Position numbers and translations under genes: made by a program
In this document: in pieces, positions 1-7,495 of the stretch
Layout of the letters: each line of letters begins with the position of its first letter
How positions within the stretch are numbered: the first letter of the stretch is position 1
Assembly: GCA_021797675.1 (NCBI GenBank)
Contig: JAJZZH010000085.1
Span: forward strand, 1-34,127
Source of the DNA: Bacillota bacterium
Lineage (GTDB): Bacteria; Bacillota; Sulfobacillia; Sulfobacillales; Sulfobacillaceae
Direction of reading: 5' to 3'
DNA length: 34,127 nucleotides
Notes under the pieces: generated by a model
Databases searched by the model: none
Told to the model about the DNA's origin: nothing
What the model saw: the letters and a program-made list of their open reading frames with translations, nothing else

Positions 1-732
1 TGCGGGAGTACTTGCTAGAAAAGTGGGGGCGAGCGTGTGGGTACTGCGGCAAGACTGATGTCCCCCCTGCAAGTCGAACACATCGTGCCCAAGGTGCGGG
101 AGGGAAGCAGCCGGGTCAGCAATCTCACCCTGGCCTGCGAACCATGCAACCTCCGAAAGAACAATCAAACGGCGGCAGAGTTCGGCTATCCGGACATCCA
201 AGCGCAAGCCCGAAAGCCTCTGAAGGACGCCGCCATGATGAATGCCACCCGGTGGCGGTTGTATGTGCAGTTGCAGGCCACCGGACTACCCGTCGAGGGG
301 GGATCGGGCGGATGCACGAAGATGCAACGGACCGCCCACAACCTACCCAAAGAACATTACTACGACGCGCTTTGCGTGGGCGAAAGCACCCCGGAGCACT
401 GCATTCATCTCTCGGCTTATGTGCAGATTTGGACCGCGAAGGGGCGGGGCAACCGGCAAATGTGCGGCACGAACCCGTACGGATTTCCAATCCGGCATCG
501 CGTACGCCAAAAGGTCCACTTCGGCTTTCAGACGGGCGATACGGTCAAAGCGGTGGTCCCCCGGGGCAAGTACACCGGAACCCATACGGGGCGTGTCTTG
601 GTGCGAGCGTCCGGCGCGTTTGACATTTCCGCCGATGGGCAGCGAATTGCTCAGGGCATTGCGTACAAACATTGTCGCATTCTGCAACGCAACGGAGGAT
701 GGCAGTATGCACAACAACCCGTTTCCGCCTGA
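1..732 (+). pseudogene. iscB: IscB RNA-guided nuclease, C-terminal part, frameshifted
   Basis: The window opens inside an IscB gene, the IS200/IS605-associated RNA-guided nuclease ancestral to Cas9. Reading from base 3, the peptide [21 protein letters not shown] is the start of the HNH domain. The frame then breaks in a run of six C (62-67) and continues one frame over as [21 protein letters not shown], giving the HNH His and the second Cys pair. Deleting one C restores a continuous reading frame to the TGA at 730-732. Further on, [10 protein letters not shown] matches the RuvC-III His/Asp motif, and [26 protein letters not shown] and GRVLVRASG match the conserved IscB C-terminal domain. The N-terminal PLMP, bridge helix and RuvC-I/II lie outside the window, as would its own upstream omega RNA. 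Apart from the one base the rest is intact, so this is either a recent inactivation, a slippery site or a sequencing error. Confidence 0.85.
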
Positions 733-740
733 CGGCGGAA

Positions 741-785
741 ACCCGCTTTCCTCCCCACGGCTAAAGCCGGGGGCTTCTCGCGGGC
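741..785 (+). mobile_element. IS200/IS605-type right-end hairpin of the IscB element
   Basis: Nine bases past the IscB stop, CCCCACGGCT (753-762) pairs imperfectly with AGCCGGGGG (765-773) around a two-base loop, followed by GCTTCTCGCGG. A short GC hairpin with this layout just after the ORF is the usual right-end (RE) structure recognised by TnpA in IS200/IS605 elements. No tnpA is present in the window, so the element would be non-autonomous. The exact cleavage point cannot be placed from one copy. Confidence 0.6.
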
Positions 786-835
786 ATTCGGTGAATTCGC
801 GGCAGCGAACGAACGCATGATTCCTACAAGGCGAA

Positions 836-1185
836 GCGCAGTCCCCCCACCGATGGCCGTTGCCTGCGTCGAGCCCACGCCCGCCGTGAAAACCGCGCGG
901 AGCTGGACTCCCACTCGGACGGATCGTTTTTCGGGATGACCTTTGGGCACGGGCACCGCATGCCGTGCCGGAAGTGTGTCCGAAAGGCCTGCCGACCTCG
1001 GACGTGCGGTAAACGGAACGGCTAGGAGCCTTGCCGATGGAGGGCTCGTCGCTTTTGCCCCGGGAAGGTCTTGGCCCGCTAGCCAGACCTTCACGGTGCT
1101 GGCTGGCGTTGTCGCGGTGGCGGGCGGGATAGCACGCATGGCGACCGGCAATACTGTGAAGGCACGGTCCGTTCGCAACGGATGT
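836..1185 (+). ncRNA. Candidate stand-alone omega (HEARO-like) RNA
   Basis: No convincing gene lies between the IscB right end and the deacetylase start at 1238, but this stretch is packed with consecutive stems in + orientation. These are AGTCC 840-844 with GGACT 905-909; CGGAC 916-920 with GTCCG 978-982, enclosing GGCACGG 946-952 with CCGTGCC 963-969; CGGC 1019-1022 with GCCG 1033-1036, or alternatively GAGCC 1026-1030 with GGCTC 1043-1047; GAAGGTCT-GGC with GCC-AGACCTTC (1064-1092); GTGCT 1096-1100 with AGCAC 1131-1135; and TCCGTT with AACGGA (1168-1182). The local string TGCGGTAAACGGAACGG resembles, from memory, the core of IscB omega RNAs. Those normally sit directly upstream of iscB, yet here a deacetylase follows. 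If real, it is an orphan guide-RNA gene or the relic of a second, deleted IscB element. The identification is an inference. Confidence 0.35.
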
Positions 1186-1237
1186 GGAGCCGAACCATCG
1201 GCCAGCATCAACAGATCGACGACTGGCAAAGGAGCGT

Positions 1238-2005
1238 ATGCCATCCATGGCAATGAGGCACGGAGGCCGGAGGGGCTGGGGGAGGGTTGCCATCTCATGT
1301 ATCGCTTGGACAGGATTCGGTTGGGTTGGGGCAAGCGCCCAGGCCGCAACCCTACCGGCGGTGATCGTCAAGTCGGTGCCGACGACCAAGAAGGTGGCGG
1401 CGCTTACCTTCGATGACGGACCCACCCGAAAATGGACCCCGGAAATTCTGCGCATTTTGAACGAGAACCACGTGAAGGCCACGTTTTTTGCCGTGGGCAC
1501 GGAGGCTACCCGCTTCCCCCAATACCTTCAAGAAGAGATCAAGGCCGGAATGGAGATCGGGTCGCACGGATATCGCCATCGAACGTTACGCGGCTTGTCG
1601 GAAACGACTGTGGAGCAAGAGGTCAGTGCAAACGCGTCCACGCTGGAGGCTTTTGGGGCGCCTGCCCCCAAGTTGTACCGACTTCCGGGAGGAAAATCCG
1701 ATGTCACCGCGCTTCGCGTGTTGGGCCGCCTAGGCTATACGGTGATCGGATGGTCGGTCGATCCCAGGGACTGGAGGCACATCTATAGCGCCGAACACAT
1801 GGCGCGGCTCGTTGAGCAGCATATTCAGCCCGGCGGCATTATCATTTTCCACGATGGACCCAACTCCTCGCAAGCGACCGTTGACGCCGTGGCCAGTATT
1901 GTTCCCTCCCTTAAGCAAAAAGGTTATCGACTGGTCACCGTAGGGCAGCTGCTGAAAGACGGGATCCTCCCGAAAAATCGCTTACCGATAGCGGTCCACG
2001 GCTGA
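1238..2005 (+). CDS. Secreted polysaccharide (peptidoglycan/chitin) deacetylase, NodB family
   Basis: A 255-residue carbohydrate esterase family 4 (CE4) enzyme, predicted to remove N-acetyl groups from GlcNAc or MurNAc residues outside the membrane. After an Arg-rich N terminus and a hydrophobic stretch ending ASAQAA (signal peptide or anchor), all NodB motifs are present: TFDDGP (57-62, catalytic Asp D59 and metal-binding D60), SHGYRH (metal His pair), RLPGGKSD, the WSVDPRDW groove motif and IIIFHDGP with the last catalytic His. The size and lack of extra domains resemble sporulation or cell-wall PdaA/PdaB-like proteins. The start is not certain: AAAGGAG (1228-1234) precedes ATGs at 1238, 1247 and 1253, the first spaced very close and the second a little far. 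The gene stands alone between two mobile-element relics, so its substrate cannot be read from neighbours, although murA and a GH84 glucosaminidase lie within 5 kb. Confidence 0.9.
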   Translation: MPSMAMRHGGRRGWGRVAISCIAWTGFGWVGASAQAATLPAVIVKSVPTTKKVAALTFDDGPTRKWTPEILRILNENHVKATFFAVGTEATRFPQYLQEEIKAGMEIGSHGYRHRTLRGLSETTVEQEVSANASTLEAFGAPAPKLYRLPGGKSDVTALRVLGRLGYTVIGWSVDPRDWRHIYSAEHMARLVEQHIQPGGIIIFHDGPNSSQATVDAVASIVPSLKQKGYRLVTVGQLLKDGILPKNRLPIAVHG

Positions 2006-2122
2006 ACGGCGAGGGGCTCCCGGCGGGGCAACCCTGGGTAGGATGGCCTGGGCTAGTTCACGGGGTCAGTTCGCCTACTCAACCCTTCCCGGCCCTTCGT
2101 CGGCGTTCGGAGAGGTCGGGAC

Positions 2123-2540
2123 GTGCATCATGAGGATGCCCGGCAAACCCGTCATCGGCTGATCGTCCAAGCCTCTATTGAGCCCGAGAACCACAATTCG
2201 CGCTGTGACCCAACGCCCGAAGGCCAAAAACCAGGCCGAGGGCCGGTCTCTTCCCAAGGGGGTGCAAGCCCAGGCCGTCCCCCACGCGATGTGTTCTTCG
2301 GCGTGGGGGAGGGCGTATCGTTTACCCGCCACGATAAAGCGGTGCGCCATTGGTCATCGGGGTTCCGCCCGCGTATCGTTCGCCTGAAGCTGGCGTTTGT
2401 GGGCATCAACGCGGACCATCGGCCGAGTCAAGCCGAATTCGTCTGCCAGGCCTGCGGACACACGGGTAACGTGGTTCACCATGCCGCCGTGGCGATGACC
2501 CAGCGCGGCATCCCCAAACGTCCGTCGAGAATTTCGCTGA
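2123..2540 (+). pseudogene. tnpB: Decayed TnpB (IS605 OrfB) C-terminal remnant
   Basis: This stretch keeps pieces of a TnpB transposon nuclease in more than one frame. One frame carries an IE followed by N-x-NSR at the RuvC-II position; a second frame reads VTQRPKAKNQAEG, the linker typical of one TnpB subfamily. The first frame resumes with WGEGVSFTRHDKAVR and RPSQAEFVCQACGHTG, then HHAAVAMTQRG, which are the second zinc-finger Cys pair and the region of the RuvC-III Asp, here lost. The first Cys pair of the zinc finger is gone. The N-terminal half is not recognisable upstream, where 2006-2122 shows nothing I can assign. A sister remnant with the same MTQRPKAKK linker lies at 17100-17502. 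Confidence 0.65.
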
Positions 2541-2589
2541 CTGCGACGCACCAAGCGATGCGGATTGTTCGGAAGGCAGCAGCGGCCCA

Positions 2590-2665
2590 TGAGCCAGGAA
2601 CCTCCGGCCGTGATCCCGAGAATCCCGTTGCCTCGGCCTCGTCGAGGTCAGGCGGTGGGAGAGGT
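2590..2665 (+). mobile_element. Right-end hairpin of the decayed TnpB element
   Basis: After the tnpB remnant, CCCGTTGCCT (2624-2633) pairs with AGGCGGTGGG (2650-2659), and an inner stem GGCCT/AGGTC completes a long hairpin before GAGAGGTC. The preceding GAGCCAGGAA (2591-2600) also precedes the hairpin of the sister remnant near 17730, which supports both being ends of the same element type. Confidence 0.55.
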
Positions 2666-2677
2666 CATTCCAAAGAC

Positions 2678-2706
2678 TTGGCCAGTTGGAGCCATTTTGA
2701 TATGAT
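2678..2706 (+). promoter_or_regulatory. Possible sigma-A-type promoter
   Basis: TTGGCC (2678-2683) and TATGAT (2701-2706) are separated by 17 bases, a fair match to a vegetative promoter. It lies just past the TnpB end hairpin and upstream of the open frame at 2754. It could drive that gene, or be a chance match. Confidence 0.35.
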
Positions 2707-2753
2707 GCTCGGGGACTATAGGCTGGGGGTAGGTATCGGATCCGGTTGGCAGC

Positions 2754-3593
2754 GTGGCGATGCGGAGAAGATCGTTCCGTCCCGGGAGTGGTGACGCGAT
2801 GATGCTCGGCAATCTTGAACGGGCGCGCCTGCAAGATCGCGTGGGCCCCGATCTTAGAGCGGTCGACAGGCTGGTAACCGAGGCGCCGACCTTGATTGCC
2901 GTGGCCGATGACCAACCCAACGAGATTGGGGTGTGGGGACGGTCGTCGCGCTCGATCTGCTTAGGCAAGTGGGGGCGCATGAGGGCCCTTGGTTGCGTGG
3001 CCCCCGGGGTTCCTCGCCTCTGGTGGACGACCCGGCCGTATCTAAAATTGGTGACTTTTGTTCCGACGACGCATCTGGACCGGGTTCGGGAGGCGCTTGG
3101 AGAAGCCGGCGCCGGTCGGGCGGGGCGATATGCCTATACCGCTTTTTGGGTTGGCGGTCAGGGCAGCTTTTTGCCCTTGGACTGGGCGCGGCCCTCGGTG
3201 GGAAGGATAGGCAAATTGACCGTAGTTGACGAATATCGGGTCGAAGTCTTAGTCCCGCAATGGTATCAGCAGGTAGTGGAAGCGGCCTTGCTCGACGTCC
3301 ATCCGTACGAAGAAGCGGCAGTGGATTGGATTCGACTGGAAAACGCGGTCCGGGTGCCCAAGGTCTGGGAGGCGGGAAACGAGTGGTGGTGCGCCGAAAT
3401 GGAGCCTGATATCTTGCAGATGGCGGAATCCTCCCGCCCTCGCTGTGTGCATGTCGAACGCATCGGGTGGTCCGCAGAGTTAGCCTTGGGTCGAAACGGA
3501 ATTGCCGTGGACCGAGCTGGTCCGGGGGGAATTCTGCTCGATGGGCTCACCCGGCTGTGGATGGAGCCGAAACCGCCCCACATTTCCTGCTAA
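2754..3593 (+). CDS. Protein with NIF3/YqfO-type CutA-like domain, possibly degraded
   Basis: An open frame of about 279 codons. The clear part is residues ~97-205: YLKLVTFVPTTHLDRVREAL, GAGRAGRYAYTAFWVGGQGSF, VGRIGKL, EYRVEVLVP and HPYEEAAVDWIRL. This is the ferredoxin-like (PII/CutA-like) insert of the NIF3/YqfO family, of unclear function, usually found between the two halves of a dinuclear-metal NIF3 protein. The flanks do not show the NIF3 metal-ligand His motifs. The region before the domain changes quality: near 2930 a neighbouring frame (GTVVALDLLRQVG) looks more protein-like, hinting at frameshifts. The C-terminal 80 residues have only a faint echo of the NIF3 second half (GPGGILLDG). 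It may therefore be a decaying YqfO-like gene rather than a functional one. No good ribosome binding site was found at 2754; translation may start later. Confidence 0.5.
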   Translation: MAMRRRSFRPGSGDAMMLGNLERARLQDRVGPDLRAVDRLVTEAPTLIAVADDQPNEIGVWGRSSRSICLGKWGRMRALGCVAPGVPRLWWTTRPYLKLVTFVPTTHLDRVREALGEAGAGRAGRYAYTAFWVGGQGSFLPLDWARPSVGRIGKLTVVDEYRVEVLVPQWYQQVVEAALLDVHPYEEAAVDWIRLENAVRVPKVWEAGNEWWCAEMEPDILQMAESSRPRCVHVERIGWSAELALGRNGIAVDRAGPGGILLDGLTRLWMEPKPPHISC

Positions 3594-3885
3594 GCGTAAA
3601 ATTAGGTAGCGGGCCTAAGGTGACCTTGTCGCGATCTGGGGCGTTATGCTTGTTGACGGTCGAACGCACGTCATGGGCCGAGGTAGCTGGTACATCCCGT
3701 CGCCCTATCACGACCCGCACGGGGCGGGAGGCGATGGCGGCGCCCATCGGTGATTTCTGGGGCTGGTGCGGAAATGAGACTGGAAATTGGGACGGCAGGC
3801 GAGCATTACCAAGACAAACTGCGCTTTGGAGATTGTTTTTTCGTTCAACACTTTTTAGGATGAAGTGAGGAGCAATCAAGGACTC
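3594..3885. other. Intergenic stretch without recognised content
   Basis: Between the CutA-like domain gene and murA I see no convincing gene, repeat or hairpin terminator. A ribosome binding site for murA (GAGGAG, 3867-3872) sits at its end. No clear -35/-10 pair was found. Confidence 0.4.
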
Positions 3886-5205
3886 ATGGGAAATGGCGGT
3901 GACGGAGTGACTCCAACGGTTGTGGAAGAAATGGCTCGCCCGATGGAGCGGGTATTGAACGTGCGAGGAGGCCGACGCCTTTACGGAGAGGTAAGCGTCG
4001 ATGGTTCGAAAAATGCGTCTTTGCCGATATTCGTGGCTTCGCTCCTGGCTGAGCAAGGGCAGACACGGCTGTTGGGCGTACCCCGCATTTCTGACGTGGA
4101 AGTGCTGTGTGACATCTTGCGCGAGTTGGGAGCAAAGGTGGCGTGGCACGGTGACGCGATCGATATTGATGCCACTGCTCTGACCAGTTGTGATGTGGAC
4201 CAGGAACTGGGACAAAAAATTCGTGCGTCGACCTATCTGTTCGGGGCCTTGTTGGCCCGGACCGGCGAAGCCAAGGTACCGTATCCGGGTGGAGACCGCA
4301 TCGGGAGTCGCCCGATTGACTTTCATATTGCCGGCTTGCGGACGATGGGGGCCGAGGTGTATACCGAAGGCGGATTTCTGGTGGGGTCGGGTCGTCTAGG
4401 GGAGGCCGCCATATATCTGGAACGCCCGTCGGTAGGGGCTACCATCCATCTCATGATGGCAGCGTCATTAGGCCAGGACACGGTAACCACGATTACCAAC
4501 TGTGCGATGGATCCCGAAGTTATCGATGTAGCCCGGTTTTTAAGTGCGATGGGTGCCAAGATCTACGGCGCCGGCACGAAGACGGTGAAGATCATGGCGG
4601 TGAAGCGGCTCCGGGCGGTGACCTATGAGGTGATTCCGGATCGCCTGGAGGCAGGCACCTTCTTAATGGCTTCCGGTCAAACTAATGGAAGCATTACGGT
4701 GCGCGGAGTTATCCCCGAACACCTCACCGCGGTGATTGCCAAGCTTCGCCAAATGGGCGTAACGGTGGATATCTTAGGAGACTCGATCGCGGTCCGAGCG
4801 GGCGGCCCCCTGCGGGCTACCGATGTCATGGCTGAAGAATACCCTGGCTTCCCTACCGACCTGCAGCCTTGTATTGCAGCTTTGCTGGCCTCCGCTCGGG
4901 GCGAGAGTTTGGTGACAGATTTGGTGTGGACCGACCGCTTCCAGTACGTCGACGAATTGGTGCGCATGGGCAGCCAGATTAAGGTGGGGGGGTCCGGTGT
5001 GCGCATTCAGGGGGTGCAGCGGTTGACTGCGGCCGAAGTGACCGCCAACGATATTCGAGGGGGGGCCGCGCTGGTGCTGGCTGCTCTGAGAGCGGAAGAT
5101 GGCATGACGCGGATCCACGGCATTCACCACCTGGACCGAGGATATGCGGGTCTGATCGAAAAACTCGTGGATCTCGGCGCCGATATCGAAGAAGACGTCG
5201 TCTAG
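3886..5205 (+). CDS. murA: UDP-N-acetylglucosamine 1-carboxyvinyltransferase with Asp at the catalytic Cys position
   Basis: MurA transfers enolpyruvate from PEP to UDP-GlcNAc, the first committed cytoplasmic step of peptidoglycan synthesis. The two-domain EPSP-synthase fold is covered end to end (about 439 residues): VDGSKNASLPIF (K42/N43, substrate site), KIRASTYLFGALLAR, PGGDRIGSRPIDFHI, PDRLEAGTFL, YPGFPTDLQP, DRFQYVDELVRMG and GGAALVLAALRAEDGMTRI. In the mobile loop the usual PGGC is PGGD: the codon at 4294-4296 is GAC (residue 137), so the Cys alkylated by fosfomycin is Asp, as known for mycobacterial, chlamydial and Borrelia MurA. Asp enzymes are active but intrinsically fosfomycin resistant. 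The start is uncertain: GAGGAG at 3867-3872 lies 13 bases before ATG 3886, and conservation begins only at the Met codons at 3931/3943. The gene is monocistronic and converges on the GH84 gene. Confidence 0.95.
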   Translation: MGNGGDGVTPTVVEEMARPMERVLNVRGGRRLYGEVSVDGSKNASLPIFVASLLAEQGQTRLLGVPRISDVEVLCDILRELGAKVAWHGDAIDIDATALTSCDVDQELGQKIRASTYLFGALLARTGEAKVPYPGGDRIGSRPIDFHIAGLRTMGAEVYTEGGFLVGSGRLGEAAIYLERPSVGATIHLMMAASLGQDTVTTITNCAMDPEVIDVARFLSAMGAKIYGAGTKTVKIMAVKRLRAVTYEVIPDRLEAGTFLMASGQTNGSITVRGVIPEHLTAVIAKLRQMGVTVDILGDSIAVRAGGPLRATDVMAEEYPGFPTDLQPCIAALLASARGESLVTDLVWTDRFQYVDELVRMGSQIKVGGSGVRIQGVQRLTAAEVTANDIRGGAALVLAALRAEDGMTRIHGIHHLDRGYAGLIEKLVDLGADIEEDVV

Positions 5206-5250
5206 GCCCCAGTCAGTCCATGATTCGTCCGGGTGGCGCCGATCCCAGCG

Positions 5251-6687
5251 TTACGGGCTTAAATGGCTACGAACGGCGTTCAAGAATCCGACGATTGGAG
5301 CCGACGTATCCAAACTCAGTGTGGACCGCTGAATCGCGCTGGCCGACTGCTGAAGGCGGGCCAGCGCGGTAGCCGACGGCCGGTGACCGGTGCGGGCCCG
5401 TGCCCAAAGGTGAAGGGCACCCAATCCCGCCTGCCCTTCTTGGGAAAAGAGCCGACTCCAAGGCGCTATCTGCTGGTAAAGACGTTGGCTAGGCAGGTGT
5501 TCCGCCAAGTCACGGTTGGCGGCCGCCATGTGAGTAAAGGCCGCGGCTAACCCGCTGTGGAGCGGATGAGCCGGTGGATGTACCCAAAACTGGGTAATTT
5601 GCCCATTCAACGTGCTCAGGGTTGCCGACAAAAAACTCTGGCTGTTGGCCGCGGCGAAAAGCCGGAAGCTTGCTTGGGCGTTCCCGCCAAGCCCGGCCAC
5701 GGCGTGGCTCCAGGCAGTTAGCGGATGATAACGGCGGGGGTGGTTCAGGAAGGCGGCGCCGGTCCATAACGCAACCTCAGAAGCCTGGGCTTGCAGCATA
5801 GGGTTGAACAAGTACCCACGGACCTGTCGGACGAGGTCCGCGCTTCTGCCTAGGAGCGGACCCAGGAAAAGGTGGGGGTGGTGCGGCGGCTGGACATAGG
5901 TGTAATCGTTGACCGGATAGTTGTCCCAGATGACTAGCTGATGGCCGGTGAGATGCTCGACCGTCTGCGCCTCACCGGCGGTGATCGTGCGTGAGAGCAC
6001 CCAGGGCCCCGTCCAAATCACATGGATCCCTTGGTATAGGGCCGTCTTGAGGCCCTGCCAATAGGGATTGGGCGACGTCCCGTAATAGAGCGTAGGCGTG
6101 AAGAGCAGGCTAAAAGTTGGGTCACCCTGGCGCCCTTGATGCAGTACGCGATCCGCCAGTCGAGCCTGGGCCACGGCGAGCTGCCCGGTGGGCGGTGAGG
6201 CGATATCATCAAACGACAGCATAAAGTGGCGGACGCCGATGCTTTCCACCTGACGAATTTTGGCGACCAACAGCGAAAAGTCGCGTGGACTGTCGTAATG
6301 GATGGACAGGCCTGGGCTAATCGAGTACACAAAGGCAAGGTGGTCCCGTTCGGCCGTACGGACCAGGCTGGCCAACAACGCCAAGCGCTTCGGTGGATAG
6401 GGCTGATTCCACTTGGCTCGTTGATAGGGATCATATTTGGGCGCATAGACGAAGGTGTTGAAGTGATGAGCCGCCATGAAGCCGAACAGGGCGGTGGTCT
6501 CGCCCATGGTCCAGTCGGGACCATAAAATCCCTCGATAACTCCCGTCATCAAACGGGATGGAGCGCGGGAGGCGGCCCAACGTCGGACACCCCGCGATCC
6601 TGCCAGCGAGGCCTTGGCCGTGGCGAGGGATGGCCCGGTAAGCATAGCGATTACGGAAATGAACACGGCCCCATAGCGAAGTTGCAA
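5251..6687 (-). CDS. Secreted GH84 beta-N-acetylglucosaminidase
   Basis: A 478-residue glycoside hydrolase of family 84 (NagJ/bacterial O-GlcNAcase/hyaluronidase type), which releases beta-linked GlcNAc by substrate-assisted catalysis. It starts with TTG (6687) behind GAGGTGA and has a signal peptide with likely cleavage after SLATA. The catalytic TIM barrel is recognisable: TGVIEGFYGPDW (48-59), FNTFVYAPKYDPY, YSISPGL, then FMLSFDDIASPP with the adjacent catalytic Asp pair D160/D161, VIWTGPWVLSRTIT and WDNYPVNDY (254-262), the substrate-binding Asn/Tyr cluster of the family. The C-terminal ~190 residues are helical and without a recognised binding module. Natural substrates of such bacterial enzymes are not settled; peptidoglycan, chitin-like or host-type glycans are possible. 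The nearby amino-sugar genes (deacetylase, murA, murQ operon) suggest wall-derived GlcNAc, as an inference. Confidence 0.88.
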   Translation of the reverse strand: MQLRYGAVFISVIAMLTGPSLATAKASLAGSRGVRRWAASRAPSRLMTGVIEGFYGPDWTMGETTALFGFMAAHHFNTFVYAPKYDPYQRAKWNQPYPPKRLALLASLVRTAERDHLAFVYSISPGLSIHYDSPRDFSLLVAKIRQVESIGVRHFMLSFDDIASPPTGQLAVAQARLADRVLHQGRQGDPTFSLLFTPTLYYGTSPNPYWQGLKTALYQGIHVIWTGPWVLSRTITAGEAQTVEHLTGHQLVIWDNYPVNDYTYVQPPHHPHLFLGPLLGRSADLVRQVRGYLFNPMLQAQASEVALWTGAAFLNHPRRYHPLTAWSHAVAGLGGNAQASFRLFAAANSQSFLSATLSTLNGQITQFWVHPPAHPLHSGLAAAFTHMAAANRDLAEHLPSQRLYQQIAPWSRLFSQEGQAGLGALHLWARARTGHRPSATALARLQQSASAIQRSTLSLDTSAPIVGFLNAVRSHLSP

Positions 6688-7270
6688 TCCAATTCACCTC
6701 AACCTCACGGCAAGAGTTATCAGGCTCATCTTAGCACGGCTTGCGGCAAGGTTTAAGGGCGGTTGGCAGGATCGAAGCCGGACTCATGGTCGTGGCGACC
6801 AATTTGTCAGCATTCTCGCCCAACATTGTGAGCCGGATCATCTTGCGCCGGTGGCGACGATTACGCGAGGGCGTTCGTCCGTAGTCAGCTGAAACGTAGT
6901 CAGCTGAAACGTAATCAGGTGAAACGTAATCAGGTGAAACGTAATCAGGTGAAACGTAATCAGGTGAAACGTAATCAGGTGAAACAAGGAAGCACTATAG
7001 AGCATAGTCATACGATGTACGCTAACACTACGGACCAATGGGTCGCACTGGGTCGGGAGATATCGGTGGATGCCATGCAATCCTGTTGGCGATTCGCAAG
7101 GACCACCGGCACGATGAACGTTCCCGTCCCCTCCCCCTCACGGGTTGAGGCAGGGGGGGGGTGGCCCAAGACGCCACGCGGTATCAAGCGTGGCTGCCGC
7201 GCAACGCGCATGCCCCGGTGCAGCGATACCAGCAGGGCCCGGCGGCTAAACTGCCGGGGTTGGCGGATCA
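6688..7270. other. Gene-free region around the 15-bp repeats
   Basis: Apart from the tandem repeats, this stretch shows no gene I can support. It holds the upstream region of the GH84 gene (6688-6760). A C-rich/G-rich inverted segment at about 7127-7160 could form a hairpin (CCCCTCACGGGTTGAGGCAGGGG). Confidence 0.4.
6881..6985. repeat. Seven tandem copies of a 15-bp repeat
   Basis: Two copies of GTAGTCAGCTGAAAC (6881-6910) are followed by five identical copies of GTAATCAGGTGAAAC (6911-6985), with no spacers. Because 15 is divisible by three, every frame stays open, producing spurious peptides on both strands. The copies are direct, not palindromic. They could be protein-binding iterons, the multiple repeats of an IS21-like transposon end, or a simple minisatellite. 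A TGTCAG-like start is seen at 6805-6810, but no IS21 genes are present. Confidence 0.9.
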
Positions 7271-7275
7271 AGGCC

Positions 7276-7437
7276 GCGATGCTGGTTCAGTAAGGACACT
7301 CCCCCGAAAGGGGGAGCCCCTGGGATTGCGGTGGCTACCGGGTCTGAGGCCGCTATCCAGGACATACACTCGCTTGCAAAATCCGCCGGAATCCTGGCCT
7401 TCAGGACGGGGAAGATGTCAAGGAGTTATACACTAAC
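7276..7437 (+). pseudogene. tnpB: 3' end of a TnpB element overlapping its right-end hairpin
   Basis: One frame reads KDTPPKGGAPGIAVATGSEAA and on to LAKSAGILAFRTGKMSRS. The last part is the recurring TnpB tail whose codons are the right-end hairpin itself (GAATCC...TTCAGGACGGGGAAGATGTCAAGG, 7389-7423). TnpB omega RNA normally overlaps this region. The hairpin has accumulated mismatches. Nothing upstream keeps the nuclease motifs, so only the 3' tail survives. It directly abuts another tnpB remnant beginning about 60 bases downstream. Confidence 0.5.
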
Positions 7438-7495
7438 TTTCTTCTCTATGCCTAAAGGTGTATAATATAGGTTATCAAACGCACATTAACCAGTC

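Noticed and set aside
343-1500. Long minus-strand frame of 385 codons
   Set aside because: It runs antisense through iscB, the structured region and the deacetylase start. Its composition is that of a shadow frame and no domain is recognisable.
2123-2794. Intact 223-codon gene
   Set aside because: Its middle part is TnpB sequence in mixed frames and its 3' part crosses the element's end hairpin, so it is a relic rather than a gene.
6881-6985. CRISPR array
   Set aside because: The 15-bp repeats are contiguous with no spacers, too short for CRISPR repeats, and no cas genes are present.
6881-6985. parS centromere-like sites
   Set aside because: Only the GTGAAAC half-site matches; parS is a palindrome and these units are direct repeats.
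6838-7080. Repeat-peptide genes (LITFH or KRNQV repeats) in either strand
   Set aside because: These peptides are automatic translations of a 15-bp tandem repeat, without ribosome binding sites or flanking coding character.
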